From contig JAPLIS010000010.1 of the NCBI GenBank assembly GCA_026388985.1, forward strand, positions 41,753 to 105,752: a stretch of 64,000 nt of DNA. The letters are read 5' to 3'. Positions within the stretch are counted from its first letter, which is position 1. Each line of letters begins with the position of its first letter. The notes beneath the pieces were generated by a model. It was not told where the DNA came from, did no database searches, and saw only the letters and a list, made by a program, of their open reading frames with translations. The position numbers and the translations under genes were made by a program. Source of the DNA: Candidatus Babelota bacterium. Lineage in GTDB: Bacteria; Babelota; Babeliae; Babelales; Vermiphilaceae. Shown piece after piece: positions 6,731 to 14,864 of the stretch.

Positions 6731-8650
6731 ATGTATGCAAAAAAAAATATATTTAATCTTCTTCTCTTTATAGCTCTATTAAATACTTTCTACACTCAGA
6801 TAAACACAAGCCCCGTATTATCAACCTACAAAATACGGCCACAAAGTTTAAATGGGCCTCGTAAAGTTGCTGGTGAAGTGCCAGGAGAAAATACTCATGT
6901 ATTTATACCTGATAAACCCGAACAAGGCGAATGGCCTCTTTATGATAGACTATTGCTGGGTACGTTACCCAGCTGTCTAGGTAACAAAAAAGACCTGCAT
7001 GGCTTTTTTAGTGTAACCCCTTCCTATCAAAGCAGTTTTAATGCCTCCGCCCTAACACGCAGCCTATTTGGGTCAGACCTGATCTGCCAAAACCAATGCC
7101 AAAGTATAAAAATTCAAGGAAGCGCTGTAGACAACCGTGATCCACGCGCATGGCTTGCTAACAACTTTTACTTACCAACAGATTTTCAGAGCATTCTTAC
7201 GTTTGAGCCAACTATTTCTAACGCTCTTATCGACTTTAATGCGTATATCGGCCTTGATAGATGGGTAAGTGGTATGTATGGCCGAATCTATGCCCCCTTT
7301 GTTCATACTAAGTGGGATTTGCACATGAAAGAAAAAGTGCTTACACCAACCACCCCTGATGAGCGGGGAATACTTCCAAATGCCACTGCATTCTTTGCGG
7401 GCAGCACACCACCAGTAAAAACAGTACTGTACGGGCCTACCTCTAACAGGACTCAAACTCCCCTTATCCGTAACCCCCTTATGGCATCTAAAATGAGTGG
7501 CAATAACTGCTCTAACCATAAAACAATAAACGGCTTTGGTGAAATTCGGGCCGAATTAGGATGGGACTTTATACACAATTATGATTATCATCTGGGTGTA
7601 TATCTCACCGGCGCAGCCCCTACTGGCACCACACCCGATGCGGCATTTTTATATGCTCCCATGGTAGGAAATCGTAAACATGGGGAGCTTGGTGCGGGGA
7701 TAACCGGCCATTGGCAATGGTGGAAAAGTGAACATGAATGGCACCATTGTGGTATCTATCTTGATGCACAGGTTACTCATATCTTTACCGCTCAAGAACA
7801 AAGAGCTTTTGATTTAAAAGGCATTAATGGCCCCTTAAGTCGCTACATGCTTGCTGCTAAAATGAATGATAAAGCGACTAATCAGTTAACCGGAGAAGAC
7901 AATTTCACAGAAGTTGCTGTACCCTATCAATTTGCAAATGAATATACCCCCGTTGCCAACTTAACAACACAAAAAGTAGGGGTAAGCATTGGCGCGCAAG
8001 CGGATGCAACCGCTTGGTTTAATTATACCGCCGATGCATTTAGTTGTGATATTGGCTATAATTTTTGGATGCAAACGCGTGAACAAATACACTGTTCATC
8101 CTCATGCGGTCCCCGGCTACGTACTGAAAAAAACACCTGGGTATTAAATGGTGACGCGATATTTTTTGGTACCGGAAGAAGTGACAAGCGCACATATCCA
8201 CTCTCTTTTTCTGAAAGTAAAGCGACCATACATGCTGGCACAAACCAACAATTTAAAAATACCTCTGCGTCAGATCTTCCCTTTCGATATGACCCCTTAA
8301 CAAATCCCGGGGTCGACAATGCACTTCCGGATGCTTTCAATATCCCGCCAGTACTGGGTGTCCAGGGCCTTGACACACTCGCTTTTTTACCCGAAACCAG
8401 TATAGGAATGTGGATTACCGATGAGCCCCTCTTTTTAAGTGAAGAACATATCGCCCTCACCCCAAATGGCTCGACACTATCTCATACCTTCTTTGCCAAC
8501 GTTGGCTACACGTGGGAATGTGGTCGCATTGCACCCTATATAAGCGTTGGCGGACAGGCTGAGTTTGGCTCTTCAGATACCACCTGCTCCCGAAGCTGCG
8601 CCCTATCACAATGGGGAGTATGGGCTAAAATAGGAGCTATATGCCATTAA
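6731..8650 (+). CDS. Putative beta-barrel outer-membrane protein, paralogue 2
   Basis: 639 aa with a signal peptide at about residues 1-27 and an AAAAAGGA ribosome site. The YKIRPQSLNGPRKVAGEVPG block after the signal nearly matches paralogue 1. Many further blocks are shared (NGFGEIRAE, LSRYMLAAKMND, QWGVWAKIG), including the LTxxxxxVSIGAQxDxTAWFNYT region. It has fewer paired cysteines (CQNQC, CSSSC, CSRSC). Codons are more GC-rich in places than in its sister. It ends WGVWAKIGAICH, lacking the terminal aromatic residue usual for barrel proteins. It is probably a duplicated surface protein or porin. Confidence 0.65.
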   Translation: MYAKKNIFNLLLFIALLNTFYTQINTSPVLSTYKIRPQSLNGPRKVAGEVPGENTHVFIPDKPEQGEWPLYDRLLLGTLPSCLGNKKDLHGFFSVTPSYQSSFNASALTRSLFGSDLICQNQCQSIKIQGSAVDNRDPRAWLANNFYLPTDFQSILTFEPTISNALIDFNAYIGLDRWVSGMYGRIYAPFVHTKWDLHMKEKVLTPTTPDERGILPNATAFFAGSTPPVKTVLYGPTSNRTQTPLIRNPLMASKMSGNNCSNHKTINGFGEIRAELGWDFIHNYDYHLGVYLTGAAPTGTTPDAAFLYAPMVGNRKHGELGAGITGHWQWWKSEHEWHHCGIYLDAQVTHIFTAQEQRAFDLKGINGPLSRYMLAAKMNDKATNQLTGEDNFTEVAVPYQFANEYTPVANLTTQKVGVSIGAQADATAWFNYTADAFSCDIGYNFWMQTREQIHCSSSCGPRLRTEKNTWVLNGDAIFFGTGRSDKRTYPLSFSESKATIHAGTNQQFKNTSASDLPFRYDPLTNPGVDNALPDAFNIPPVLGVQGLDTLAFLPETSIGMWITDEPLFLSEEHIALTPNGSTLSHTFFANVGYTWECGRIAPYISVGGQAEFGSSDTTCSRSCALSQWGVWAKIGAICH

Positions 8651-8738
8651 TAGGGGCCATGGCTGACCTCTATAGACGATCCTGATAGGCAATTAAGCTA
8701 ATAGAAAAACAAGTTTCACCTCATACAGAGTCTCTTTT

Positions 8739-8767
8739 TTGACAATTAAGTACCCAACATATACATT
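8739..8767 (+). promoter_or_regulatory. Promoter of the 177-aa gene
   Basis: TTGACA, a 17-base spacer, then TACATT. It lies 53 bases before the ATG at 8821. The -35 is perfect and the -10 moderate. Confidence 0.55.
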
Positions 8768-8820
8768 TAAAGAGTACTAAGAAATCGTTATTATCTTTAA
8801 ACACCGAACAAAGGATCTCT

Positions 8821-9354
8821 ATGAAAAATGTGCTACTATTCAAAAAAACAGGCTTACTGCTTACTATGATTCTTTTATTAAGCAGCTCAATGACTATGCG
8901 CGCTGAATTAACTGTTCAAAAAGCGGCTGGTTTAAGCTTTGTCACTGCTATATGTTACTTAGTAACAAAAAGTAAAGCTGCCGAAAATCCGGTTACTCTT
9001 AAAACATTTCCTGCATTTTTAGATGAATTCAAACATGCACTTGTAGAGGGTAATAGCAAAAAAATAGCTTTATTGTTAGCTAAATTTACCGATGATTTTG
9101 TTATTGGCTTTGAGGGTAAAACAGCTGGTCTAGACATAGCTGGTTCTTCTGTAATTGTTACGGGAGAAGATACTATTAAATCAACAATCAGAAATGGTGA
9201 GTTAGTCTCTTTTTATGGAAAAGAAGCTGTTCCTAGCTATGGTTTTGTGGCAACTATATGGTCAAAAATTAAAAAAATTGCAGAAGCTTACGATAAATTA
9301 GACAAAGCGAAGAAAGCAATGGACGGAATAAACGGCTGGATTAATGCTAAGTAA
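8821..9354 (+). CDS. Small secreted protein of unknown function
   Basis: 177 aa. A signal peptide spans about residues 1-28 (hydrophobic LLLTMILLLSSSMTMRA). The mature part has a predicted alpha/beta pattern with the phrase FTDDFVIGFEGKTAGLD near residues 83-100 and a Lys-rich helical C-terminus (AEAYDKLDKAKKAMDGINGW). AAAGGATCT lies before the ATG. It is a single gene with its own promoter and terminator. No family or catalytic motif was recognised. Confidence 0.65.
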   Translation: MKNVLLFKKTGLLLTMILLLSSSMTMRAELTVQKAAGLSFVTAICYLVTKSKAAENPVTLKTFPAFLDEFKHALVEGNSKKIALLLAKFTDDFVIGFEGKTAGLDIAGSSVIVTGEDTIKSTIRNGELVSFYGKEAVPSYGFVATIWSKIKKIAEAYDKLDKAKKAMDGINGWINAK

Positions 9355-9415
9355 AGCAATTTACTTGTAGCCAATCCATAACAAGCTTGCTATTCAGTTT
9401 TCAATTAGTACAAAA

Positions 9416-9449
9416 AAAAGAGGCTGGGAATAAAAACCCGGCCTCTTTT
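9416..9449 (+). terminator. Rho-independent terminator
   Basis: AAAAGAGGCTGGG pairs with CCCGGCCTCTTTT (one mismatch) around an 8-base loop, 60 bases after the 177-aa gene. Confidence 0.8.
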
Positions 9450-9511
9450 GCTATTCTATAGTTATGGTAAAGGATTCATGCATGCACCATTTTTATGTAT
9501 ATATCATAAGC

Positions 9512-9610
9512 TCTCAATTCCGTTCATGGTGAACTTGATAAACAAAAAAGATATTTTAGTAACATCTGAAACAAACAGTTGGTATCTAAAAACAGTTGGT
9601 ATCTAAAAAA
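9512..9610. repeat. Partial copy of the dispersed repeat and a 15-bp duplication
   Basis: CTCTCAATTCCGTTCATGGTGA (9513-9534) is a degenerate match to the start of copy H at 10187. AAACAGTTGGTATCT then occurs twice in tandem at about 9574-9603. No gene is present between 9450 and 9632. Confidence 0.5.
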
Positions 9611-9632
9611 ATCTTATTATTTGTCATCTATA

Positions 9633-9711
9633 AAAGTACATTTATTAGAAAAAATTACTATTAATCCCGTTCGTGGTGAGGTGCGAGTTTACGAGCCTCG
9701 AACCATCTACC
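9633..9711 (+). repeat. Dispersed repeat copy F, left inverted repeat of the GIY-YIG unit
   Basis: TAATCCCGTTCGTGGTGAGG, then a short variable centre, then GAGCCTCGAACCATCTACC. It ends 13 bases from the stop of the GIY-YIG gene. The inverted partner is at 10043-10095. The outer 55 bases are identical to copy B at 1210-1264. Confidence 0.8.
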
Positions 9712-9724
9712 CTATAATTAAAAT

Positions 9725-10024
9725 TTATTTTTTAATCAATACATTACCACTTCGTCGGCGCGCTAATTCTTGCAACAAATCCCAATTGTGCGCTATTAAT
9801 GCTTCTTTCTTCTTTCTACTCCATTTTTTAATGCGCATTTCCGCCTCAAGCGCTTCAGATCTTGTCGCAAAATCTTGCATAAACATTAACATGACGGGTA
9901 AGCGAGTTTGCGTATAAGATGTAGTTCCAGCCTGGTGTTCACTTAAGCGATTTTCAATAGTGTCAGTGTGGCCTGTATAATAAGACCCATCACTGCATTT
10001 CAAAATATATACATAAAATGACAT
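9725..10024 (-). CDS. GIY-YIG nuclease domain protein (YhbQ/UPF0213-like)
   Basis: 99 aa. The single GIY-YIG domain begins YVYILKCSDGSYYTG, with the following helix NRLSEHQ and the later ATRSEALEAEMRIKKWS segment. This matches the small stand-alone UrbQ/YhbQ-type subfamily, nucleases whose cellular role is poorly known. The ATG at 10024 is used because AAAAGGA lies eight bases ahead; an upstream TTG would overlap that site. The coding sequence is bracketed at both ends by inverted copies of a dispersed repeat, which suggests that the protein acts on or moves the repeat. It could instead be a resident DNA-repair protein trapped between repeats. Confidence 0.85.
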   Translation of the reverse strand: MSFYVYILKCSDGSYYTGHTDTIENRLSEHQAGTTSYTQTRLPVMLMFMQDFATRSEALEAEMRIKKWSRKKKEALIAHNWDLLQELARRRSGNVLIKK

Positions 10025-10042
10025 ACAATTAATCCTTTTCAA

Positions 10043-10095
10043 AGGTAGATGGTTCGAGGCTCACTTGCGTTCGCACCTCACCACGAACGGGATTA
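10043..10095 (-). repeat. Dispersed repeat copy G, right inverted repeat of the GIY-YIG unit
   Basis: On the minus strand: TAATCCCGTTCGTGGTGAGG, TGCGAACGCAAGT, GAGCCTCGAACCATCTACC. It matches copy F with a two-base difference in the central spacer length. Confidence 0.8.
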
Positions 10096-10186
10096 AAAAT
10101 GTTCTCTTTTTGCGCACACACTCTCTCTTTTTGGACACAAACCATTTTTTATTACTGTAATAAACTCTCTCTTTTTACACACAAAC

Positions 10187-10318
10187 TCTCAATCCCGTTC
10201 GTGGTGAGGTGCGAGCACAGCGAGCCTCGTTCAACCGCTGTTTCCCCCGTACGTGGTGAGGTGTCTGACACCCCCAGGTGGCAGCCTCGAACCATAAGCG
10301 CAGGTGACATCCATCTAC
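10187..10318 (+). repeat. Tandem pair of dispersed repeats (H1, H2) abutting pyrG
   Basis: H1 (10190-10240) reads AATCCCGTTCGTGGTGAGG, GCGAGCCTCGTTCAACCGCT. H2 (10241-10318) reads CCCCGTACGTGGTGAGGTG, an inserted GTCTGACACCCCCAGG-type segment, then GCAGCCTCGAACC and CATCTACC. H2 ends 3 bases from the pyrG stop codon. Both point the same way as copy F. Confidence 0.7.
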
Positions 10319-10320
10319 CC

Positions 10321-12045
10321 CTACTGACTTGCCTGTTTATAAGCGTGCCCACCAACAAAGCCAAAATCATGCGCCCACTCATGTTTTTCATCAGCATACT
10401 TTAAAGCAGCCCGAACAAAACCAGTAAATAACGGATTAGGATTAGCAAGCCTACTGGTAAACTCTGGATGCGCTTGCGTTGCCACAAAAAAACGGTGTTC
10501 AGGAATCTCTATAAACTCCATCAGCTGCGTACCATCTATGCGCGTATGTGAAGCTGAAAACACAAGTCCTGCTTTTTCTAACTGCGCAACATACGCAGGA
10601 TTAACTTCATAGCGATGACGGTGTCGCTCAGAAATAAACCCATCTTTAATCTGATGCGCATATAAACTATGAACCACCGATCCTCTTTTTACCAATGCGC
10701 TACAAGCACCCAATCGCATGGTTCCCCCATACTTATGCTGTGCCAAAAACTGCTGCTGAATAGGAAGTAATACTATAATCGGATGCGGAGTCTGCTCATC
10801 AACTTCTGTGGTGTGCGCCCCCACCAATCCACACACAGAACGGGCATACTCAACAGCAGCCAGCTGCATCCCATAGCAAATGCCTAAAAACGGAATAGTA
10901 TGTTTACGCGCATAAGCAATAGCCGCTATTTTGCCTTCTACCCCTCCGGCGCCAAAACCGCCAGGAATAATCAATCCATCAACATCGTTCAACTGCTTTA
11001 ACTGTTGTGGATCAGTCTCAAATACTGTTGCATCTATCCAGTCTATCTTGATCTGAGTACTCATATGTGCGCCAGCATGCATAAGAGCGTTACCAATGCT
11101 CAAGTAACTATCAGTAAGACTAAACGCACCACTGTGCACATATTTACCCACAATGGCTATACGTATGGCTCTCTCTGGCTTTTTAATACCCGCAATATAT
11201 CCACGCCACACATGCCAATCAGGTTCTTTTTTTGAAGGCAACTTAAAATAATGCAATATTTTTTGACCAAAATTCTGTGCTTCAAAATTAAGAGGCACAT
11301 CATAAATAAGATCAATGTCAGGTGCATCAATAATAGCATCTGCATGAATAGCTACTGCTGTTTCTATCTTTTTTTTACGCACTTGGTCTAACGGCTCTTT
11401 TGATCTACATATAATAAAATCAGGAAATATACCCTGCTCTGAAAGCATACGTACCGCTTGTTGTGTCGGCTTTGTTTTCATTTCTCCTATGTGCTCTGGC
11501 ATGGGAATATACGTAACCAAACAAGAAACAACATGATCAGCGCCAAGTTCACGCTTGAGAGCTTTAAACGCGAATAAAAAGGGCATATTTTCATAATCAC
11601 CAACCGTACCCCCTATTTCTACCACCGCAATCTCATAACCGCTGGCAGCCTGCTTAATGCGAGCAGTAATTTCATCAGTAATGTGTGGCATAAACTGGAC
11701 CGTTTGCCCCAAATAATCACCATTACGTTCTTTATCAATAACTGTTTTATATATCTGACCGGTGGTTATACTGTTTTGTTTGGGTATATCTTCATTCATA
11801 AAACGTTCATACGTACCCAAATCCTGATCTATTTCACCCCCATCATGCGTAACCCACACCTCTCCATGTTCGGTGGGCCGCAACGTCCCCGCATCATAAT
11901 TAATATAGGGATCAACCTTAATTAACGTAACGCTGTATCCATGCTCTTTTAAAATGATGCCTATAGAAGCAGTTGCCACCCCTTTTCCTACACCTGATAT
12001 CACGCCACCGGCAACAACTATAAATCGTGTTGAAAACTCTTTCAC
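10321..12045 (-). CDS. pyrG: CTP synthase
   Basis: 574 aa from a GTG preceded by AAAAAGGAGAAGCTT; the ten extra residues upstream are not conserved in the family. It converts UTP, ATP and glutamine to CTP in the cytosol, the last step of pyrimidine nucleotide synthesis. The N-terminal synthetase domain starts with a P-loop (GGVISGVGKGVATASIG, about 11-27) and DPYINYDAGT. The C-terminal class I glutamine amidotransferase has GGFGAGG, nucleophile Cys390 in GICYGMQ, and the HPEF triad segment. The length is slightly over the usual 535-550 aa. A dispersed repeat abuts its 3' end. Confidence 0.97.
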   Translation of the reverse strand: MKEFSTRFIVVAGGVISGVGKGVATASIGIILKEHGYSVTLIKVDPYINYDAGTLRPTEHGEVWVTHDGGEIDQDLGTYERFMNEDIPKQNSITTGQIYKTVIDKERNGDYLGQTVQFMPHITDEITARIKQAASGYEIAVVEIGGTVGDYENMPFLFAFKALKRELGADHVVSCLVTYIPMPEHIGEMKTKPTQQAVRMLSEQGIFPDFIICRSKEPLDQVRKKKIETAVAIHADAIIDAPDIDLIYDVPLNFEAQNFGQKILHYFKLPSKKEPDWHVWRGYIAGIKKPERAIRIAIVGKYVHSGAFSLTDSYLSIGNALMHAGAHMSTQIKIDWIDATVFETDPQQLKQLNDVDGLIIPGGFGAGGVEGKIAAIAYARKHTIPFLGICYGMQLAAVEYARSVCGLVGAHTTEVDEQTPHPIIVLLPIQQQFLAQHKYGGTMRLGACSALVKRGSVVHSLYAHQIKDGFISERHRHRYEVNPAYVAQLEKAGLVFSASHTRIDGTQLMEFIEIPEHRFFVATQAHPEFTSRLANPNPLFTGFVRAALKYADEKHEWAHDFGFVGGHAYKQASQ

Positions 12046-12102
12046 AAGCTTCTCCTTTTTTTTAGTACCTATCAAAACAAATAGTAAAATAATAGCTCAT
12101 TA

Positions 12103-13347
12103 TTACATCAAAATGGCTGCGATCATCGCCGACATAGTATTGGTAAGCGCACCAGCAAGCACTGCATGCAACCCCAAACGTGTAATCACAGGACGTTTTT
12201 CAGGGGCGAGTGCCCCGATGCCACCCACTTGAATCCCAATACAAGAAAAATTAGAAAATCCGCATAATGCATAGGTCATAATATCAGTCATGCGAGACGG
12301 TAGATGCATATCAATCAAATGACTGTAGGCAACAAGCTCATTGACCGCAATTTTTGTACCGATTAATTCGCCAACCTGTAATGCCTGCTGACCGGTAAAG
12401 CCCATCAAATAGCCGAATGGGGCCAACACAAAACCTATTATTTTTTCTATACTCAGCGGGGTAGTAATGCCAGGGATATATAAAGATAGATACCCAATGC
12501 TGCTATTTATACCAGCTAAAAATGCTAAAAAAACTATTAACATGGCTCCTACATTAAAAGCTAACTGTAGGCCATCTGAAGTGCCTATAAAAATAGCATC
12601 AAAAATATTATGAGAAGTACGTTCACTAAAAACATGCGCATCAGTGGAATGAGCCACTTTTTCTGTTTCTGGATACATAATTTTAGCAATCACTAATGAT
12701 CCGGGAATCGACATAACGCTTGATGCTAAAAGATGGGTAGCCGGAACTCCCATAGCAACAAAGACCACCAAAATAGCGCCACTAATGGTAGCCATACCAC
12801 TTACCATTACTACAAATAATTCTGATGTTGTCATATTCTTTAAATACTGTCGCACTAAGAGCGGCGCTTCTGTTTGCCCCAAAAAACTGTTGGCAATGGC
12901 GCACAATGTTTCAGGCCCAGAAGTGCCTAATAATGGCTGCAACACATAATTAATGGCTCCAACCATACGCTGAATTAAAGAAAAGTGAAATAAAACAGCA
13001 GTAAACGCACCAAAAAAAACAATGACCGGTAGCACCTTAACGGCAAAAATAAAGCCCCATGATCCAGCAGAATCAGACAAATTACCAAAAATAAAAGCTG
13101 AACCGCTCTCTGCGCATAGATAAAGCTTACTAACTCCCACTGCCAAAGTAGCAACACATTGACTGCCACTAGTCGTTTTAAGTACAAAAAAACCGATTAA
13201 AAATTGTAACGTTAACCCTGAAATAATGGGATAAAGAGTAATATGAGAACGCTTGTGCGATAACAGCCAGGCAATAAACAGAATGACCGCAATGCCAAAA
13301 AAATTATAATATCGATTGTGCTCAAGCAAATGCTGTACCAAGCTCAT
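12103..13347 (-). CDS. nupC: Concentrative nucleoside transporter, NupC/CNT family
   Basis: 414 aa polytopic membrane protein. It has an N-terminal Nuc_recept domain, a gate domain, and the family signatures GQTEAPL (about residue 150) and GFSNFSCIGIQVGGIGALAPEKR-like near the C-terminus. These mark CNT proteins that co-transport nucleosides with H+ or Na+. The ATG is preceded by AAAGGGA. It follows pyrG's promoter region on the same strand, fitting a lifestyle that draws nucleosides from a host. Substrate range cannot be read from sequence alone. Confidence 0.9.
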   Translation of the reverse strand: MSLVQHLLEHNRYYNFFGIAVILFIAWLLSHKRSHITLYPIISGLTLQFLIGFFVLKTTSGSQCVATLAVGVSKLYLCAESGSAFIFGNLSDSAGSWGFIFAVKVLPVIVFFGAFTAVLFHFSLIQRMVGAINYVLQPLLGTSGPETLCAIANSFLGQTEAPLLVRQYLKNMTTSELFVVMVSGMATISGAILVVFVAMGVPATHLLASSVMSIPGSLVIAKIMYPETEKVAHSTDAHVFSERTSHNIFDAIFIGTSDGLQLAFNVGAMLIVFLAFLAGINSSIGYLSLYIPGITTPLSIEKIIGFVLAPFGYLMGFTGQQALQVGELIGTKIAVNELVAYSHLIDMHLPSRMTDIMTYALCGFSNFSCIGIQVGGIGALAPEKRPVITRLGLHAVLAGALTNTMSAMIAAILM

Positions 13348-13447
13348 GGAGTATCCCTTTATACATAGTTATAATTATTATGTACTTAGTTTACCGGCGA
13401 ATGCCCCAGAGCGGAACTTTTATTTTAAAAATATAGTAAACTATATA

Positions 13448-14518
13448 TTAAAATTGAGACAAAAATATCTTCTTACGCATCTCATAATCTTGCACACGCA
13501 ATGCATCAATAATTTCATCAAGATCTCCCGCCATAACCATATCCAGTTTCTTAAGGGTAAGATCAACTTGATGATCAGTGACTCTATTTTGTGGAAAATT
13601 ATAGGTGCGTACTTTTTCAGCACGTTGACCCGTTCCCACCTGATCTTTACGCTGCTTAGCCATCTCTAGATGCTCTTTTTCCATCTGAGCAGCTAAAATA
13701 CGAGACTGCAGCACCTTCATAGCCTTAGCTTTGTTTTTATGCTGAGAACGCTCATCCTGACACGTGACCACCACTCCCGTTGGAATATGGGTAATGCGTA
13801 CTGCTGAATCTGTGGTGTTAACATGTTGACCACCAGCACCACTTGCTCGATACACGTCAATGCGTAAATCTGAAGGCTTAATATCAACATCTACTTCTTC
13901 TGCCTCAGGCAATACAGCAACTGTTGCTGTTGATGTATGTACGCGACCTGACGTTTCAGTTGCAGGAACTCGTTGCACACGATGCACACCAGATTCATAT
14001 TTTAAATGACTGAACACGCCGTTGCCTTTAATATGAATAACCACTTCACGATAACCACCCAAATCAGTAAAGCTTTCACTTTCTGTGGTCACCTTCCAAT
14101 GATGCTTTAATGCATAATTGGTGTACATAGTCATAAGATTGCCAGCAAAAAGCGCCGCTTCTTGGCCACCAGTACCTGCACGAATTTCTAAAAACACAGA
14201 ACGATCACCATGTTCATCAGGAGCTATCATTAATTCATCAAGCCTTTTATTGGCAAGATCACGCTTAAGTACAAAATCTTCAAGTTCTAACTCAAAAAGC
14301 TCTTTAAGCTCACTGTCAGACTCTGTACTCATCTGCACATGCATATCGGCTATAGCCTTATTTGCCGCATCAACCTCTTTCTTTTTATCTAAAATGATAG
14401 TTAATTGCGACAACTCTTTTTGCAATGCTGACCGTTTATTGCGATCAAGCGTTGTATCCATAACCGTGTTAACTAAAAGCGCATGCCGCTTTTCAATAGC
14501 ATCCCAATGATTCACCAT
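13448..14518 (-). CDS. prfA: Peptide chain release factor 1
   Basis: 356 aa, the normal RF1 length. It has the GGQ loop in SGAGGQHVN, which reaches the peptidyl-transferase centre. The stop-codon recognition motif is PAT (in [11 protein letters not shown]), identifying RF1 (reads UAA and UAG) rather than RF2 (SPF). The N-terminal helical domain precedes the PCRF region ([14 protein letters not shown]). It sits just downstream of rpmE, a pairing common in bacteria. Glutamine methylation at GGQ by PrmC is expected, but no prmC is in this window. Confidence 0.97.
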   Translation of the reverse strand: MVNHWDAIEKRHALLVNTVMDTTLDRNKRSALQKELSQLTIILDKKKEVDAANKAIADMHVQMSTESDSELKELFELELEDFVLKRDLANKRLDELMIAPDEHGDRSVFLEIRAGTGGQEAALFAGNLMTMYTNYALKHHWKVTTESESFTDLGGYREVVIHIKGNGVFSHLKYESGVHRVQRVPATETSGRVHTSTATVAVLPEAEEVDVDIKPSDLRIDVYRASGAGGQHVNTTDSAVRITHIPTGVVVTCQDERSQHKNKAKAMKVLQSRILAAQMEKEHLEMAKQRKDQVGTGQRAEKVRTYNFPQNRVTDHQVDLTLKKLDMVMAGDLDEIIDALRVQDYEMRKKIFLSQF

Positions 14519-14533
14519 GCTGATGTATCGCCG

Positions 14534-14746
14534 TTATGAATTTTTATTATTTTTTTGATATTTGCTTTTAAATTTCTCAATACGACCAGCGGTGTCAACA
14601 AATTTTTCAGTACCAGTATAAAAAGGATGACACTGCGAACACAATGTTACTCGTACTGATGAAGAAGTTGAACGTGTTTCAAATTCATGGCCGCAAGCAC
14701 AATGTGCCGAAACTTTATGCAATGTTGGATGAATACCTTTTTTCAT
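14534..14746 (-). CDS. rpmE: 50S ribosomal protein L31
   Basis: 70 aa, starting MKKGIHPTLH. It has the zinc-binding cysteines CAC (17-19 region) and CSQC, followed by HPFYTGTEKFVDTAGRIEKF, the family signature. It is therefore the zinc-containing (C+) form. AGAGG precedes the ATG. It is 15 bases upstream of prfA in one transcription unit. Confidence 0.97.
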   Translation of the reverse strand: MKKGIHPTLHKVSAHCACGHEFETRSTSSSVRVTLCSQCHPFYTGTEKFVDTAGRIEKFKSKYQKNNKNS

Positions 14747-14864
14747 TGAAAACCTCTTTACAAGTAGAAATAGATAATGAGACTATACTTAATGTCTTTA
14801 ATATCGCCTAAAAATACACATTTGTAAAGATTGAACCATACAGAAAGCTCACAAGCCCTCACCC

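Larger units (their letters stand above)
9662..10095. mobile_element. Candidate minimal mobile element: GIY-YIG gene between about 50-bp inverted repeats
   Basis: Copies F and G of the dispersed repeat face each other and enclose one gene, with 13 and 18 bases between repeat and coding sequence. The inverted repeats match over TAATCCCGTTCGTGGTGAGG, TGCGA, GAGCCTCGAACC and ATCTACC, and differ only in a short centre. Further copies in the window lack the gene. No clear target-site duplication was seen. Mobility is inferred from the arrangement. Confidence 0.45.

Noticed and set aside
10099..10404. A 101-codon open frame on the plus strand
   Set aside because: It runs through tandem repeats H1 and H2 into the antisense of pyrG; the peptide VVRCEHSEPRSTAVSPVRGE is translated repeat.
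13376..13447. A possible terminator between the nucleoside transporter and prfA
   Set aside because: Only a short, weak TATAGT..ACTATA pairing was found, with no clear T tract.
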